Below the pieces are notes generated by a model. The model made no database searches and had not been told where the DNA came from. It worked only from the letters and a program-made list of their open reading frames with translations. The position numbers were made by a program, and so were the translations under genes. Shown one piece after another: positions 27,201 to 36,140 of a stretch of 64,000 nucleotides of DNA. Position 1 is the first letter of the stretch; each line of letters opens with the position of its first letter. The DNA is taken from assembly GCA_945859605.1 (NCBI GenBank), contig OX243822.1, positions 22,335,644 through 22,399,643 of the forward strand, written 5' to 3'. This stretch comes from Lumbricus rubellus. Lineage: Eukaryota > Annelida > Clitellata > Crassiclitellata > Lumbricidae.

Positions 27201-30200
27201 ACGATGCACATGCGCAACGCTGTCTTCCTTTCAACTATGGCGGTTGTCGTGGTAACAGTAATCGGTTTCGAACAATGCAGGAATGTCACGTGACGTGTTT
27301 TCATGGAACAACAACAACAATCGTCGAAAGTGACAGAGTGACAAGTGATAAGAAAAATCTGGGTATGATAATATATGCGTCTGCCTCTATTGCCTTTCTT
27401 CTGCTTTCCCTTTATAGCCTAGTCTCTTGTTCTGTCTTATTCTTTTATTCATCTTTGTTATCTTTCCTTACCTGAGTTTCTATTTCCACCTTCTATGTAT
27501 ACCTTTCTCCATTCCCACCTTGTCTTCAATCTCCTATGATTGCCTTCTTCAACTTATTCAACTATCTAATACCTCAATTGCTAAAAAATTCATACTGTTA
27601 ATTTAAAAATTGATGAATCTATTCATTAGATTTTTTTAAAATTCCTTAATTACACTGTTCGCTCATCAGTCGTCTATCATTTACTCATCAGTTTATTGAA
27701 TTCATTAATCCTTTTTATTCATTTATTCAGTTATCAGTTAATGTATCATTGTATGTGCGTGTGCAAACACTGCATGCGTGTGTGTATGTGCGAGTGTATG
27801 TTTGCATAGTAGATGCCATGAACTCAGTTCTTGGACTACCTCGAGTTGAATAAGACAATTAATGACAGTTGATGAGGATCACAGTAAGAATGCCTGCACC
27901 AAAGATCTGCCTTTGTGTAACCAACCCTCTGCCACTATAGGGACAACATTCTTCACAGCCAGCAAGTGGTAGCAACTGGAGTGTCATCAGCACACCAATA
28001 CACCAATACATACAATACTCTTTCCTGACGAACCTCACACCATGCAGTTAGGTTTCCTGCTAGAAATGATGAGTCCATTGTCACATGGGGAACCTTCATA
28101 GCATGATCCATTGTCTTGTCTTGTCTTTAACCTTCCTCGATTCGAGGGTTGGTCGCTTCATGGACATGTCTTCGCCACTTTTTCCTGTCCTCCGTCTCCT
28201 TTAATATCTGCTCGAATGGTAGTTCCATCCATGTGATGACATTAGCGATCCAACCCATCCTCGGTCTTCCCCTTGCCCTTGATCCCGACATCGTACCCTG
28301 TATTATTTCCTTCTCCATACAGCCCCCCTGTTTTCTCATCAAATGACCGAAGTAAATGAGTTTCCTTCTTTTTATCGAGTTCAATAAGGTTCTTTCTGTT
28401 CCAGTTTTCTCCAATACCCATTCGTTTGTTCTTTTTTCCGTCCATTGTACTCTCAAGATCTTTCTTAGGCATTTCATTTCAAAAGCATTTATTCTGTCTT
28501 CTTCTCTTTTTCTGATCGTCCAACTTTCACACCCATAAGTCGCCACTGGCCATACCAACGCCTTCATAAGTCTGATCTTGGTAATCATTTTTATATTATG
28601 ACTTTTCCATATTGTCTTCAACGCTGTTCCTGTGTTGAGTCCTCTTGCTAGTTTTTCTCGTATATCTTTGCTGCTATCTGCGTCTTCAGTTATCATTGAT
28701 CCCAGGTAATGGAAGGTGTCCACCTGTTCCAGTTTTTTCCCTCCAATTTCAATATTACACGTTCTATCTTTTTGTGTCATGACTTTAGTTTTATCCATGT
28801 TTATCCTCAGACCTCTCTTCTCTCCTGCTTGATGTAATCGTTCTGTTAGTTCTTGCAACTCCAATTCTGTTCCTGCTAGCTAATAGTACTATATCATCTG
28901 CGTATCTTAGGTTAGTAATGACCCTGCCTCCTATCCGTATTCCTCCTTGCCATCCCTCCAGTGCCTCTCTCATGACCATCTCTGCCATGATGTTGAACAA
29001 ATGAGGTGACATCACACATCCCTGTCTTACTCCCTTCTTTATTCTGAAACCTCCTGATAGTGTACCTGCAACCTTTACTTTAGCTTGTTGTTTGCAGTAT
29101 AATTTGTTCAGTAGATCAATGATATGTGCAGGGAAACCCATTTCGGCCATTGTCATCCATAACTGTTCATGTGATATACAGTCAAACGCTTTTGTAAAGT
29201 CCACGAAACACATGTATAACGGTTGCTGGTGGTCATGCATTTTCTGCATGATAATTCTAAGATTTGTTAGTTGGTCTCTGGTGCCTCTTCCTCTTCTGAA
29301 ACCGGCCTGTTCGTCTGCAAGTTCTGATTCCGTCTTCCCTCTTATTCTCTCCAGTATGATCCTCAGAATAACCTTACTGGCATGAGATACCAGGGCTATG
29401 GTTCTGTAATTTCCACAATTACCCAGGTCTCCTTTTTTAGGTATCGGTATAAAGATTGAATTCGTCCAATCCTCTGGCCATTCTCCCGATTCCCATAACT
29501 CCTTGCAAATAAGATGCATGCGATCCAGTGCAGTCTCTCCTGCTGCTTTAAATAACTCTATTGGTACTTCGTCCATCCCTGCACTCTTCCCGTTCGCCAC
29601 TTCTTTCATAGCTCTTGCCACTTCTGATCTTAGTGGAGTTGGTTCTCTTGTGTATCTTATCTCTTCACTTGTGCTCATGATCCATACACCCTCCAATACA
29701 CTCAGATACAATGTTGAAAGAGAGAGAAAATTACTGCGTCACATTAGAAGTCTGAACGAAAGAATATTATCTAGCAAAATCCAAGTTTTCGCTGAATATG
29801 CTTTTATTCTGTCATTTATCCATTTCAGATGCCTCCTCTGCTGTAAATGTTTTCCAAGTGACATCTACAACAGCATCTCCACCATTCTCTTCTTCTTCTT
29901 CTTCTTCTTCTTCTTCTTCATCGTTGCCACTCCTCCCATCGACTGTTCCATGCACGGATTGCAGTTGCTCACGACGATACTGTCGTCGTCGTCATCAAGT
30001 CGTGCAATGCGTCGTCTCTGAATGGTCGCAGTGGACGTCATGCTCATCGAGTTGTGGATCAGACGCGTTTCGAGTGAGGACGAGAGAAGTGAAGAGACGA
30101 GAAGTATCAGTATTCAATGGCACCATGTCACCAGCAGCAACAGGTGCCTCCTCATCATCATCCAATGGCACCAGACGCTGCACCAATAGAAAACGACAGA

Positions 30201-31075
30201 CGATGATGTGCAGCACTCTACCTAAGTGCCGTTAGTCTCTCTATCTGCTATCCATCTAACGTATCTATCTGCTATCCATCTAACCTAATCAACCTATATC
30301 AAAGCAAGCACCATCTAATCTGATAATCATTTAGTGTCGTGTACAACGTTTATAACAATGTTGCGGAATGTAGTTGGATGGATGCAGTGGAATTCTAAGA
30401 GAGAACTTAACGAGAAAGCTTAGAAGAAAACTAGGCAGCATAAGCCGTCTGAAATCTGAAATCAATGGCATATGATATGATATCTCCATATTATGGAGAA
30501 TCCTTATCTTTCTGTACAACGTCATCATCATCATTGTTTTCATTGTGCAGAGAAAACAGAAACAGATCTAATCCAATTAATCTAAATCTATGACACCTTT
30601 AATCTATGATTTGATCCAATCTAATTCAATGGCTGCTATAAATCTGAATGTGAATCTGCAATCTAATCCAATCTAATCCAATCTAATCAATGCATACAGG
30701 GAAACTAATGCTTTAACTGCACAGTGGAATTATTGTGAATCAATTCGAGATGTTTGAGTTTCTAAGTTGTTTAATTTTATCGTTTGTACGATGTTGTTTA
30801 CAGCATCAGCATCATCATCATCATCGTCATCTGTTGGCTGTCATCTCAGTGATTGGACGGATTGGTCTCCGTGTGCGAAGACTTGTGGTTTCGACAGCGT
30901 GCAAGAACGAGTGCGACATGTTGTCATGCACCAATCACATGACAACGAGAACAATGAAGATGATGAAGATGCGGAGGAAGATGAAGATTCTCATTGTCAT
31001 ATGCAGTTGATTCGCCGCCTCTGTGCTCTGCCACCTTGTCCCAGAAGAACAGCTGCTGCACAAAAGGTTGTGTAG
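12878..31075 (+). CDS. SPON1: F-spondin (spondin-1) like secreted matrix protein, 5' end not found
   Basis: Thirteen exons join in frame: 12878-12981, 17384-17517, 18185-18258, 19144-19272, 20955-21106, 23911-24067, 24495-24601, 24909-25176, 25791-25973, 26294-26569, 27087-27362, 29829-30230 and 30804-31075 (TAG stop). They give 844 residues. Order: end of Reeler (about 1-80), Spondin_N (about 100-330), TSP1 repeats 1 and 2, Kunitz, TSP1 repeats 3 and 4. Best matches to the family are CCACGTAKY, HPKDFPK, GASHSKHYT, LGPSPDW and PWDAGTDDG. F-spondins are secreted matrix proteins acting in axon guidance and adhesion. The first visible exon starts in phase 1, so the signal peptide and first part of Reeler lie in unseen upstream exons. 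Vertebrate F-spondin has six TSP1 repeats and no Kunitz domain; a Kunitz-bearing form is known in some invertebrates. Family call is firm; exact orthology is inferred. Confidence 0.94.
13640..14000. repeat. CTGT tetranucleotide tract
   Basis: A long CTGT array broken by AGGT and CAGT variants, in the first F-spondin intron seen. A GTGC tract lies at 13510-13535 and an ATT tract at 13017-13090. Confidence 0.9.
16216..16535. repeat. 48-bp minisatellite, about 6.5 copies
   Basis: Units contain AAGACCAAGACCTTTGGTCT followed by CAAAACCAAAACCAAGACTT, period 48 bp (for example 16279 to 16327). Because 48 is a multiple of 3, several frames on both strands stay open for over 110 codons. It lies in an F-spondin intron. 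Confidence 0.9.
17225..17375. repeat. 40-bp tandem repeat next to F-spondin exon
   Basis: About three units of CTGACTGAATGACTGACTGA plus TTAACTGGTTAACTTATTCT, ending a few bases before the acceptor of the exon at 17384. Confidence 0.85.
19144..25176 (+). CDS. SPON1: F-spondin exons 4-8 seen: Spondin_N domain and linker
   Basis: Exons 19144-19272, 20955-21106, 23911-24067, 24495-24601 and 24909-25176. Conserved blocks in order: CCACGTAKYQMTFHGLWSE, THPKDFPK, WSNIVGASHSKHYTIWQFG, LEEEMRKH, HFSVDRKNHLLSMLTRLGPSPDW, LNLCLSNCSW, ELFPWDAGTDDGMSYM, SPFFGPESLKPMALLKLRR. Spondin_N is a beta-sandwich related to C2 folds. The intron between 24601 and 24909 has a GC donor (gcaagt) and a CAG acceptor. 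Using the GT four bases later shifts the frame into a stop, so the GC donor is required. The tail of the last exon, from about residue 340, is acidic, Ser/Thr-rich and unconserved. Confidence 0.92.
19364..20140 (-). pseudogene. Fragment of a second RTE-like retrotransposon C-terminus, split by a MITE
   Basis: The minus frame 20140-19952 encodes RERQRRWIGHTLRGDS and KRTRGRPRQRLLDWMM, the RHIRGHxxR and RTRGRPR tail typical of RTE and related LINE proteins. Removing the 518-bp MITE and one TAA copy lets the frame run on into 19433-19364 with NREDWRRQTFEPA and a stop, the usual last motif of the protein. Only the last roughly 90 codons remain. It lies in the F-spondin intron between 19272 and 20955, antisense. 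Confidence 0.8.
19434..19951. mobile_element. PIF/Harbinger-like MITE, 518 bp, TAA target duplication
   Basis: Perfect 26-bp terminal inverted repeats begin GGGGTCATTGCATAATTACG. They are flanked by TAA at 19431-19433 and 19952-19954, the 3-bp TWA target of PIF/Harbinger elements. Each arm then has GTTACGTAAC palindromes and G-rich GGGTGGGTGGGTGGG tracts. The interior is AT-rich with no transposase. Superfamily is inferred from the target size and the G-run at the termini. Confidence 0.85.
21496..23616. mobile_element. Non-autonomous hAT-like element, 2121 bp, 8-bp TSD
   Basis: The ends are CAGGGGCGCA and TGCGCCACTG (inverted CAGTGGCGCA). They are flanked by TTAGTCTG at 21488-21495 and again at 23617-23624, a perfect 8-bp target duplication. 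CAG-GGCG ends and an 8-bp duplication are typical of hAT. The inside has no transposase frame. It is made largely of diverged copies of a unit with a TTTCCACACTGCAATGG-like stretch, then AGCTGTC and CAGTGCTGATAG (near 22040, 22335, 22450, 22600 and 22735), plus a poly(C) tract at about 23507-23524. It fills the F-spondin intron 21107-23910. Confidence 0.88.
24727..24861. mobile_element. Small hAT-like MITE, second copy
   Basis: The ends CAGTATGAGAATT and AATTCTCACGCTG are inverted repeats. The body shares CTAAGAAAGACTGGGGG with the element at 36002-36140. It lies in the GC-AG intron of F-spondin. I do not see a clean target duplication. Confidence 0.65.
25791..25973 (+). CDS. SPON1: F-spondin TSP1 repeat 1 exon
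   Basis: The exon encodes TTDWSAWSDCSVSCGIGVRERTR, the WxxW, CSVSCG and RxRTR signature of a thrombospondin type 1 repeat; the two tryptophans are usual sites for C-mannosylation. Between the Cys-Gly core and the last cysteines lies a run of about 12 serines made by a TCG/TCA trinucleotide tract at about 25897-25940. The run is in frame, so it lengthens a loop of the module without breaking the exon. Entry and exit phases are both 1, the usual symmetric 1-1 module. Confidence 0.9.
26294..26569 (+). CDS. SPON1: F-spondin TSP1 repeat 2 exon
   Basis: The exon encodes CAVTKWSDWSNCGTNCDSFTRTGTRKR followed by an acidic stretch (DENEDE, EETMEEEE) and CPPPTLTDC. WxxW is kept, but the usual CSxxCG is CGTNCD, so the Gly after the third Cys is replaced by Asp. 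It is a symmetric 1-1 exon. Divergence and the acidic insert suggest relaxed constraint on this module. Confidence 0.85.
27087..27362 (+). CDS. SPON1: F-spondin Kunitz domain exon
   Basis: The exon encodes a full Kunitz (BPTI) domain with all six cysteines in standard spacing: CSLLVDPGPCQ, then WHYDAHAQRC, FNYGGCRGNSNRF, ECHVTC. The P1 position, the residue after the second Cys, is Gln followed by Gly, not the Lys or Arg of trypsin inhibitors. Strong trypsin inhibition is therefore unlikely; a role as a spacer or binding module, or inhibition of another protease class, is possible. It lies between TSP1 repeats 2 and 3 as a symmetric 1-1 exon, which fits exon shuffling. Confidence 0.93.
28127..29711 (-). 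pseudogene. RTE-type non-LTR retrotransposon, reverse transcriptase, one frameshift
   Basis: Antisense in the F-spondin intron between the Kunitz and TSP1-3 exons. Minus-strand frames 29711-28791 and 28864-28127 overlap and together give a full reverse transcriptase: NGKSAGMDEVPIELF, IPIPKKGD, NYRTIALVSHASKV, ADEQAGFRRGRGTRDQL, FVDFTKAFDCISHEQLW (block A), GVRQGCVMSPHLFNI (B), LRYADDIVLLAS (catalytic YADD), FHYLGSMI (E), and the long C-terminal part ending RKKWRRHVHEAT. There are no stops in either part; one extra base near 28868, just after YADDIVLLAS, separates them. The 5' end with the endonuclease is missing, the usual 5' truncation. The 3' end carries a short ACAAG-repeat tail at about 28113-28128. 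Few lesions suggest a recent insertion. Confidence 0.95.
29829..30230 (+). CDS. SPON1: F-spondin TSP1 repeat 3 exon
   Basis: The exon opens with a Ser-rich linker: a TTC/TCT tract at about 29884-29921 encodes a serine run. It then has a short Cys/Arg-rich stretch and the TSP1 core CVVSEWSQWTSCSSSCGSD with RVRTREVKRR. It ends at AAG TGC C before gttagt. Without splicing the frame would stop two codons later at TAG (30233-30235). I prefer splicing because the next exon is a further TSP1 repeat in matching phase 1 with its own stop and a poly(A) signal. A short isoform ending here is possible. Confidence 0.85.
30804..31075 (+). CDS. SPON1: F-spondin TSP1 repeat 4 and stop
   Basis: After a TCA/TCG tract giving a short serine run, the exon encodes CHLSDWTDWSPCAKTCGFDSVQERVR, then an acidic insert (NNEDDEDAEEDEDS) and the closing CALPPCPRR. 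The TAG stop is at 31073-31075. The basic C-terminus (PRRTAAAQK) follows the last Cys directly. A good AATAAA lies 154 bp downstream. Confidence 0.88.
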
Positions 31076-31228
31076 ATCATCATCTCTCACCATAATATTG
31101 TAGACTAATCCAGAGATTATTTCTATGGCTTTGATAGATCATAGCACACATAGTTTTGATAGGTGGTTCTGAATTGAAATCATGAATTACTGGTAATTTT
31201 ATAAATACATAGGAATGGCATCATCAAC

Positions 31229-31234
31229 AATAAA
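31229..31234 (+). terminator. Candidate poly(A) signal of F-spondin gene
   Basis: AATAAA lies 154 bp after the TAG stop, on the coding strand, in AT-rich sequence. Position and motif fit; use is inferred. Confidence 0.6.
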
Positions 31235-31805
31235 AGCGATGATTAATAATAATGGGTTTGGTGGAAGAAGTAGAGGAGTAATCTCTTTGCTAACCGAGAG
31301 AGACAGAAATGAGTATGAAATACGTTGGTTAATACTTCGCTAATGGTCCGATACTCATTCAGGACTGAGACAAGATGGAGCAAAAGTCTGCAAGATAATT
31401 ATACATATGCATTTCTATCTTGCATAGGTGATCAGTGCAGTCTATCAAACAGTAAACTACTAGATACATGCCCATTGCCCAAACCGTATATGCGCCACAT
31501 AATAGGCTAGCTGAAGAATTAAACATATAGACAGAAATTAATTAAATATACAAGCGGTTATATTATTGAGCAGCAGTAAGTAAGCATGCATTTCTTTTAT
31601 GTTTATAGATACCAGATTCCTCATTGTCTACTCTGCATCAGGTTAGAAAGAAATTGAGCAACAGACGGTGACCGCCTCACTTCATGTAGTAGTCAATGTT
31701 GAAGTTGATGATGTAGCAGTGCAGCTGCAGTGGTGCATGTTGAAGCTACTGCTGCAGATCTACTCCATTCCACATTGACAGTTGCAGTGAAACAAGACCA
31801 GCAGG

Positions 31806-31991
31806 CATAGGCGCACGAGAGATTTCAGCAGTAGGGGGGGGCAAAGATTTAACTTCTGCCCGAAAAACCAGACTTGCCCGAAAGTTGAGGACCTTTTTTT
31901 AGTCGTCCGGGAGTGTGCTTGCCCGAAAAACCAGACTTTCCCGAAAATTGGGGGCATTTTCCCTCCCTGGACCCCGCCTCGTACGCCTATG
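31806..31991. mobile_element. hAT-like MITE, 186 bp, 8-bp TSD
   Basis: The ends CATAGGCGCACGAG and CTCGTACGCCTATG are inverted repeats with one mismatch. CCAGCAGG flanks both sides (31798-31805 and 31992-31999). The interior has two inexact copies of TTGCCCGAAAAACCAGACTT. No coding capacity. Confidence 0.88.
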
Positions 31992-32689
31992 CCAGCAGGT
32001 GTCCTCTTCCAAACAATGCTTGTGAATCTCTGGTGCTGCAGTTGCTGCTGCTGCTTCTGATTCTGAGGTCCTCTAACTCAATGTCACCATGCATTGCCCA
32101 TCTCATTCTACATCTAATTGCTGGACTCATGTGGTGCTTGCATGTCAGCAGATGCTACTGCATGCACCTCCAGACCTCCTCCTCCTCATCCTCTGCAAAC
32201 CACATTGCCAAGAAACATTCAGAAGCAGTGATGAATGATTATTTCATAATATCTGATCTCATTCATGATCTCAATGCATCTCATCTCAGTGAATAACTCC
32301 ATGTTATCTCTATTTTGCCTACTTTGCTGTATTCGATTATACATACAATTTACCTTGCTTAACTTTACCTACAGACTTTTTTGGCAGCCAGGCAGTCATC
32401 CAAGTAACCTGGGCAGAGGAATATTTATGCCCAAACAAATTCTGTGCAGGTTACCAAAATTCCGACAGGGCATCGACCAGGAAAAAAGCTTTCGCCCGGC
32501 TGGTCCTGGTGGAGCGATGCCACTGTTTACCTAGTCTTTACAGTGGCAATACAAGAGCCACAAGGTGGGGCATGCAGGGTAGGCGATCTGGAGAACTTTC
32601 AGCAAAGTGGAGTGGTTGAAGACCTGGGAACAAAGCCCCAGAAGCTGAAGATTTTTGCATTTGTAGCTAATATTGTAGACACAACTGTA

Positions 32690-32905
32690 GCATCAATGTA
32701 CATGTACTGCTTGATACATATATTCATCAATGTACATGTACTACTTGATACACATATTCATCAATGTACATGTACTATACTTGATACATATATTCATCAA
32801 TGTACATGTACTACTTGATACACATATTCATCAATGTACATGTACTATACTTGATACACATATTCATCAATGTGCATGTACTACTTGATACATATATTCA
32901 TCAAT
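32690..32905. repeat. Tandem repeat, 34- to 37-bp unit
   Basis: About six units of TCAATGTACATGTACTACTT followed by GATACATATATTCA, some with an extra ATA. Confidence 0.9.
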
Positions 32906-33399
32906 GACTTCAAAACAATTTAGCCACTTGTACCAGCAATTGATGTCGATGCTTTTGCATTTGATAAGGACGTGTCTCAAGCAGAAAAATACATCCTGCA
33001 GTTCAACTGGACAGTATTCCTACTTCGAGAGCATAATTCGGGAGACTTTGAAACTATTATTCTTAGTTTAGTGGAGGAGACCGGAGCACATTTTGTTGGC
33101 TGGTCATCGAATTCTAAAATCATTTCGAAAGAGATTGCCGCCCAGTTGGCCTAGTTTCACAAGTGAGATTGGCAATGTGCTCAGAAAAGGTCAGGGTGCT
33201 ATCGGGAACGACGCCAAGCGACCAAGGTCGAGGACACTGAAGCAAAGATATCTTTGACTGAAGTGGAAGTGAATGACGGGAATGATATTATATCTTGTGT
33301 CGAGAAGGAGAACGTCTAACTTGAGAAGCTGTTGGACCATTGTTGGTGGGTGTTGAACCAAATGAGCTGCGTCGGTCTTGCTGGAATTTAGTGAGAGCC

Positions 33400-33640
33400 G
33401 GTTGGAAGACATCCAGCAGAGGCGCAAGGAGAGACAGACAGATCGACAGACAGACAGACAGACAGACAGAGAGAGAGAGAGAGAACTTGTTGGAAGACAT
33501 CCAGAGGCGCAAGGAGAGAGACAGACAGACAGACAGACAGGACAGACAGAACTTGTTGGAAGACATCCAGAGGCGCAAGGAAAGACAGAGACAGACAGAC
33601 AGACAGAGTGACAGACAGACAGACAGACAGAGAGATATTG
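33400..33640. repeat. GACA tract with a duplicated 40-bp spacer
   Basis: GACA arrays separated by copies of a segment containing TTGGAAGACATCCAGAGGCG (near 33400, 33490 and 33556), so the microsatellite and its spacer were amplified together. Confidence 0.85.
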
Positions 33641-34658
33641 AGTGATTAGCACCGGATAGAGCCGAGACAGTTCAAGCCCCACTCGACCGAGTTTGTTTAA
33701 ACGACTGAAGAAGGCAAACCTCCTCGCCCACTTCCTCTCTCTTCTTCCTCCCCTTCCTTCCTGCGTCTCGATCCCTACTCAGCCTTTCCGCCGCTAAACC
33801 TTTCAGGCAGGTAAGATCATTAGACTATGAAGAGGAGTTTAACTAATCCTTGACCCCTTTGTGTTAAGCTTCTATAATGTTGATCTAGCACATATAATAT
33901 TACGATCTATTTTCAATCTGGGGACAGACAGGCGGACAGATATAGGTAGATTGGCTGGAGGAGGGAGATTATAAAAATATTAGGTCGTGTGTCAGCGTGA
34001 TGTTTTAGGCCAAGAGACAACGGCGCCGTATACGCAGTATGCTAACAGGAAAACATACAGACAAACAGACAGACAGTAAGAACAGACAGAGACATGCAGG
34101 CAAGCAGGCCTGGCACCTGATCAGACGGTCGGTCGGTCTGATAGACTGCTTAAAATATATGGCAGCGAGTGAGAGGGATGTAATTGTTGACAATGTTGAG
34201 CAAATGAAAAAAAATTGGAAATAATTATTATGCGAAGAGAGACAATGAGACAGATTTAATTTATAATGTGATGATGTCGTTTAATTGTATCATGTGAAAC
34301 GGAAACGACTGTTCTTCTTACTGTTCTAACGACCATCTTCTATTCTTCTATGTATAATGTGCTACTGTATATATTCACTGAATATATTGGCGGAGATGAT
34401 CCCATTGAAGTAGACGTTGATGAAATGTTATAGGCCATTATATGTCTGAATGCCTGACAGACCTTGACTATTGGCCTAATTATGAGCACCTCTTGCCTCT
34501 TTCAGGCTACGCATGTAGTCTATATACATGGATAGTATATAGACTAGGGCACTAGGCCTATGCTAATAGCCTGCAATAGCATGGTCTTTGCGATGGGTTG
34601 CATAGCAGAGACAGACGAACACAAGACAGACACAGACGTACATGTAGAAAAATAAATA

Positions 34659-34730
34659 AGTGGCAGGATGGCATATAGATTTGAAAACAGGTGCCAGGAC
34701 GCCGTCCATGACCGTCCTGCCACACTTTAA
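34659..34730. mobile_element. Short palindromic MITE, copy 1
   Basis: It begins AAGTGGCAGGATGG and ends GTCCTGCCACACTT, with GTGCCAGGACGCCGTCCATG inside. A second copy lies at 42531-42603. No clear target duplication. Confidence 0.6.
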
Positions 34731-35076
34731 GCCCTGGGCCTACTTATATTTAGACAGGTTGTTCCAGTGACATACGTACAGCCCCAACTCGATTGGGAGA
34801 ACAACCCCTCCCCACTCTGACCCGACTTATATAACTTATATAGCGTTAACAATCATTAAATCACCAAATCTTATTAACAATTATCTATTTAAATAAGACG
34901 CTTTAATTTTGTTTTTGTTTTTCTTAACATCACTATGTACCAGGCTGCGGTGTGTCAGCCTGCACTTTTTCAAGAATTAAACGAATATATATATAGATAT
35001 ATAAATATATATATATATATATAAAATTGGAAATCAACACTCAACAGTCTAACTGTAACATGTAGGCCATATTATA

Positions 35077-35859
35077 CACTGTGTCCACGATAAAGTAGAT
35101 CACAAAATAAAGTACCATAACTCGGTCAAAACTTGTAGGATTTGTCTGAAATTTTAAACACAGCAACAGTGACCATATTTACACGAGATTCTAAAACCGA
35201 TTAGAAATATTCGCGTGTTTGTCAAAGTTATGATTGTTTAAAATGCAGCACCGAAAAATTGAACTTTCCAACATGAAAAACCAGAAAGGAAGTGAAATTC
35301 AGCTAAATATGGTGTTCCAAATGTCCATATTGTTCACAGACACACTACCGTAGACGTAAACGCTACTGTTTGATGGTCCTGTCGATGATCACCTGGTTAA
35401 ACAACTTCCAATCTTCAAACAGACGCGCCCTACGCCCTACGGTTATCGATGTCATGAATACGCGTGAACGAAAATCGCGCTCCTCCACCACATGTACTCC
35501 GGATCACGATCTGGACTGCCGGACGGCCACAGCTGCGGGATATGAAGCCGAGTGTCTTCCGGGACAGCTATTACACTACTACGTCTACGGTCGTGTGTTC
35601 GTGAAAAAAATGACATTTTGAGCACTAATTATAGCTGAATTTCGCTTCCTTTTAGGTTTTCCATGTTGGAAAGTTCAATTTTTCGGTGCTGCATCTCAAG
35701 CGCTCTTAAATTTGACAAACTCCCGAGTATTTCTAATCGGTTTTAGGATCTCGTGTAACTATGGCCACTGTTGTTTTTGTAAAATTTCAGACAAATCCTG
35801 CAAGTTTTGACCGCGTTATGGAACTTTATTTTGTGATCTACTTTATCGTGGACACAGTG
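35077..35859. mobile_element. Tc1/mariner-like MITE, 783 bp, long inverted repeats
   Basis: It starts CACTGTGTCCACGATAAAGT and ends with the inverse, flanked by TA on both sides (35075-35076 and 35860-35861). The inverted arms run about 220 bp each with roughly 85 percent identity by eye; both include a TTGAACTTTCCAACATG block. The middle, about 35300-35630, has no recognised transposase. TA target and long arms fit Tc1/mariner. Confidence 0.8.
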
Positions 35860-36001
35860 TAATATAATTTAAAAAAATATAATAACGCTGTAACAGACGT
35901 TCAAGTAGGCCTATTGTTGCATACAATGCATAAGCTATGCTGCTATAGAATAGTATATGGCCTATATAGATGCAACAACCAGATAGGCGATGCCTTTAAT
36001 A

Positions 36002-36140
36002 ATTGTGGAAAAATAACTGGGGGTTGGACCATTATCCACTTGGAATCGGGGTGTAGAAAACATACTTTAACATGGGACTCTAAGAAAGACTGGGGGGTTG
36101 AAACCCCCCCCCCCAAACCACCCCGGCAATTCTCACCCTG
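36002..36140. mobile_element. Small hAT-like MITE, 139 bp, in left arm of palindrome
   Basis: CTTTAATA lies at 35994-36001 and again at 36141-36148, while the opposite arm of the palindrome (about 36379-36392) has the site once, so insertion with an 8-bp duplication is direct. The right end AATTCTCACCCTG matches the end of a second copy at 24727-24861. The left end looks truncated. Confidence 0.75.
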
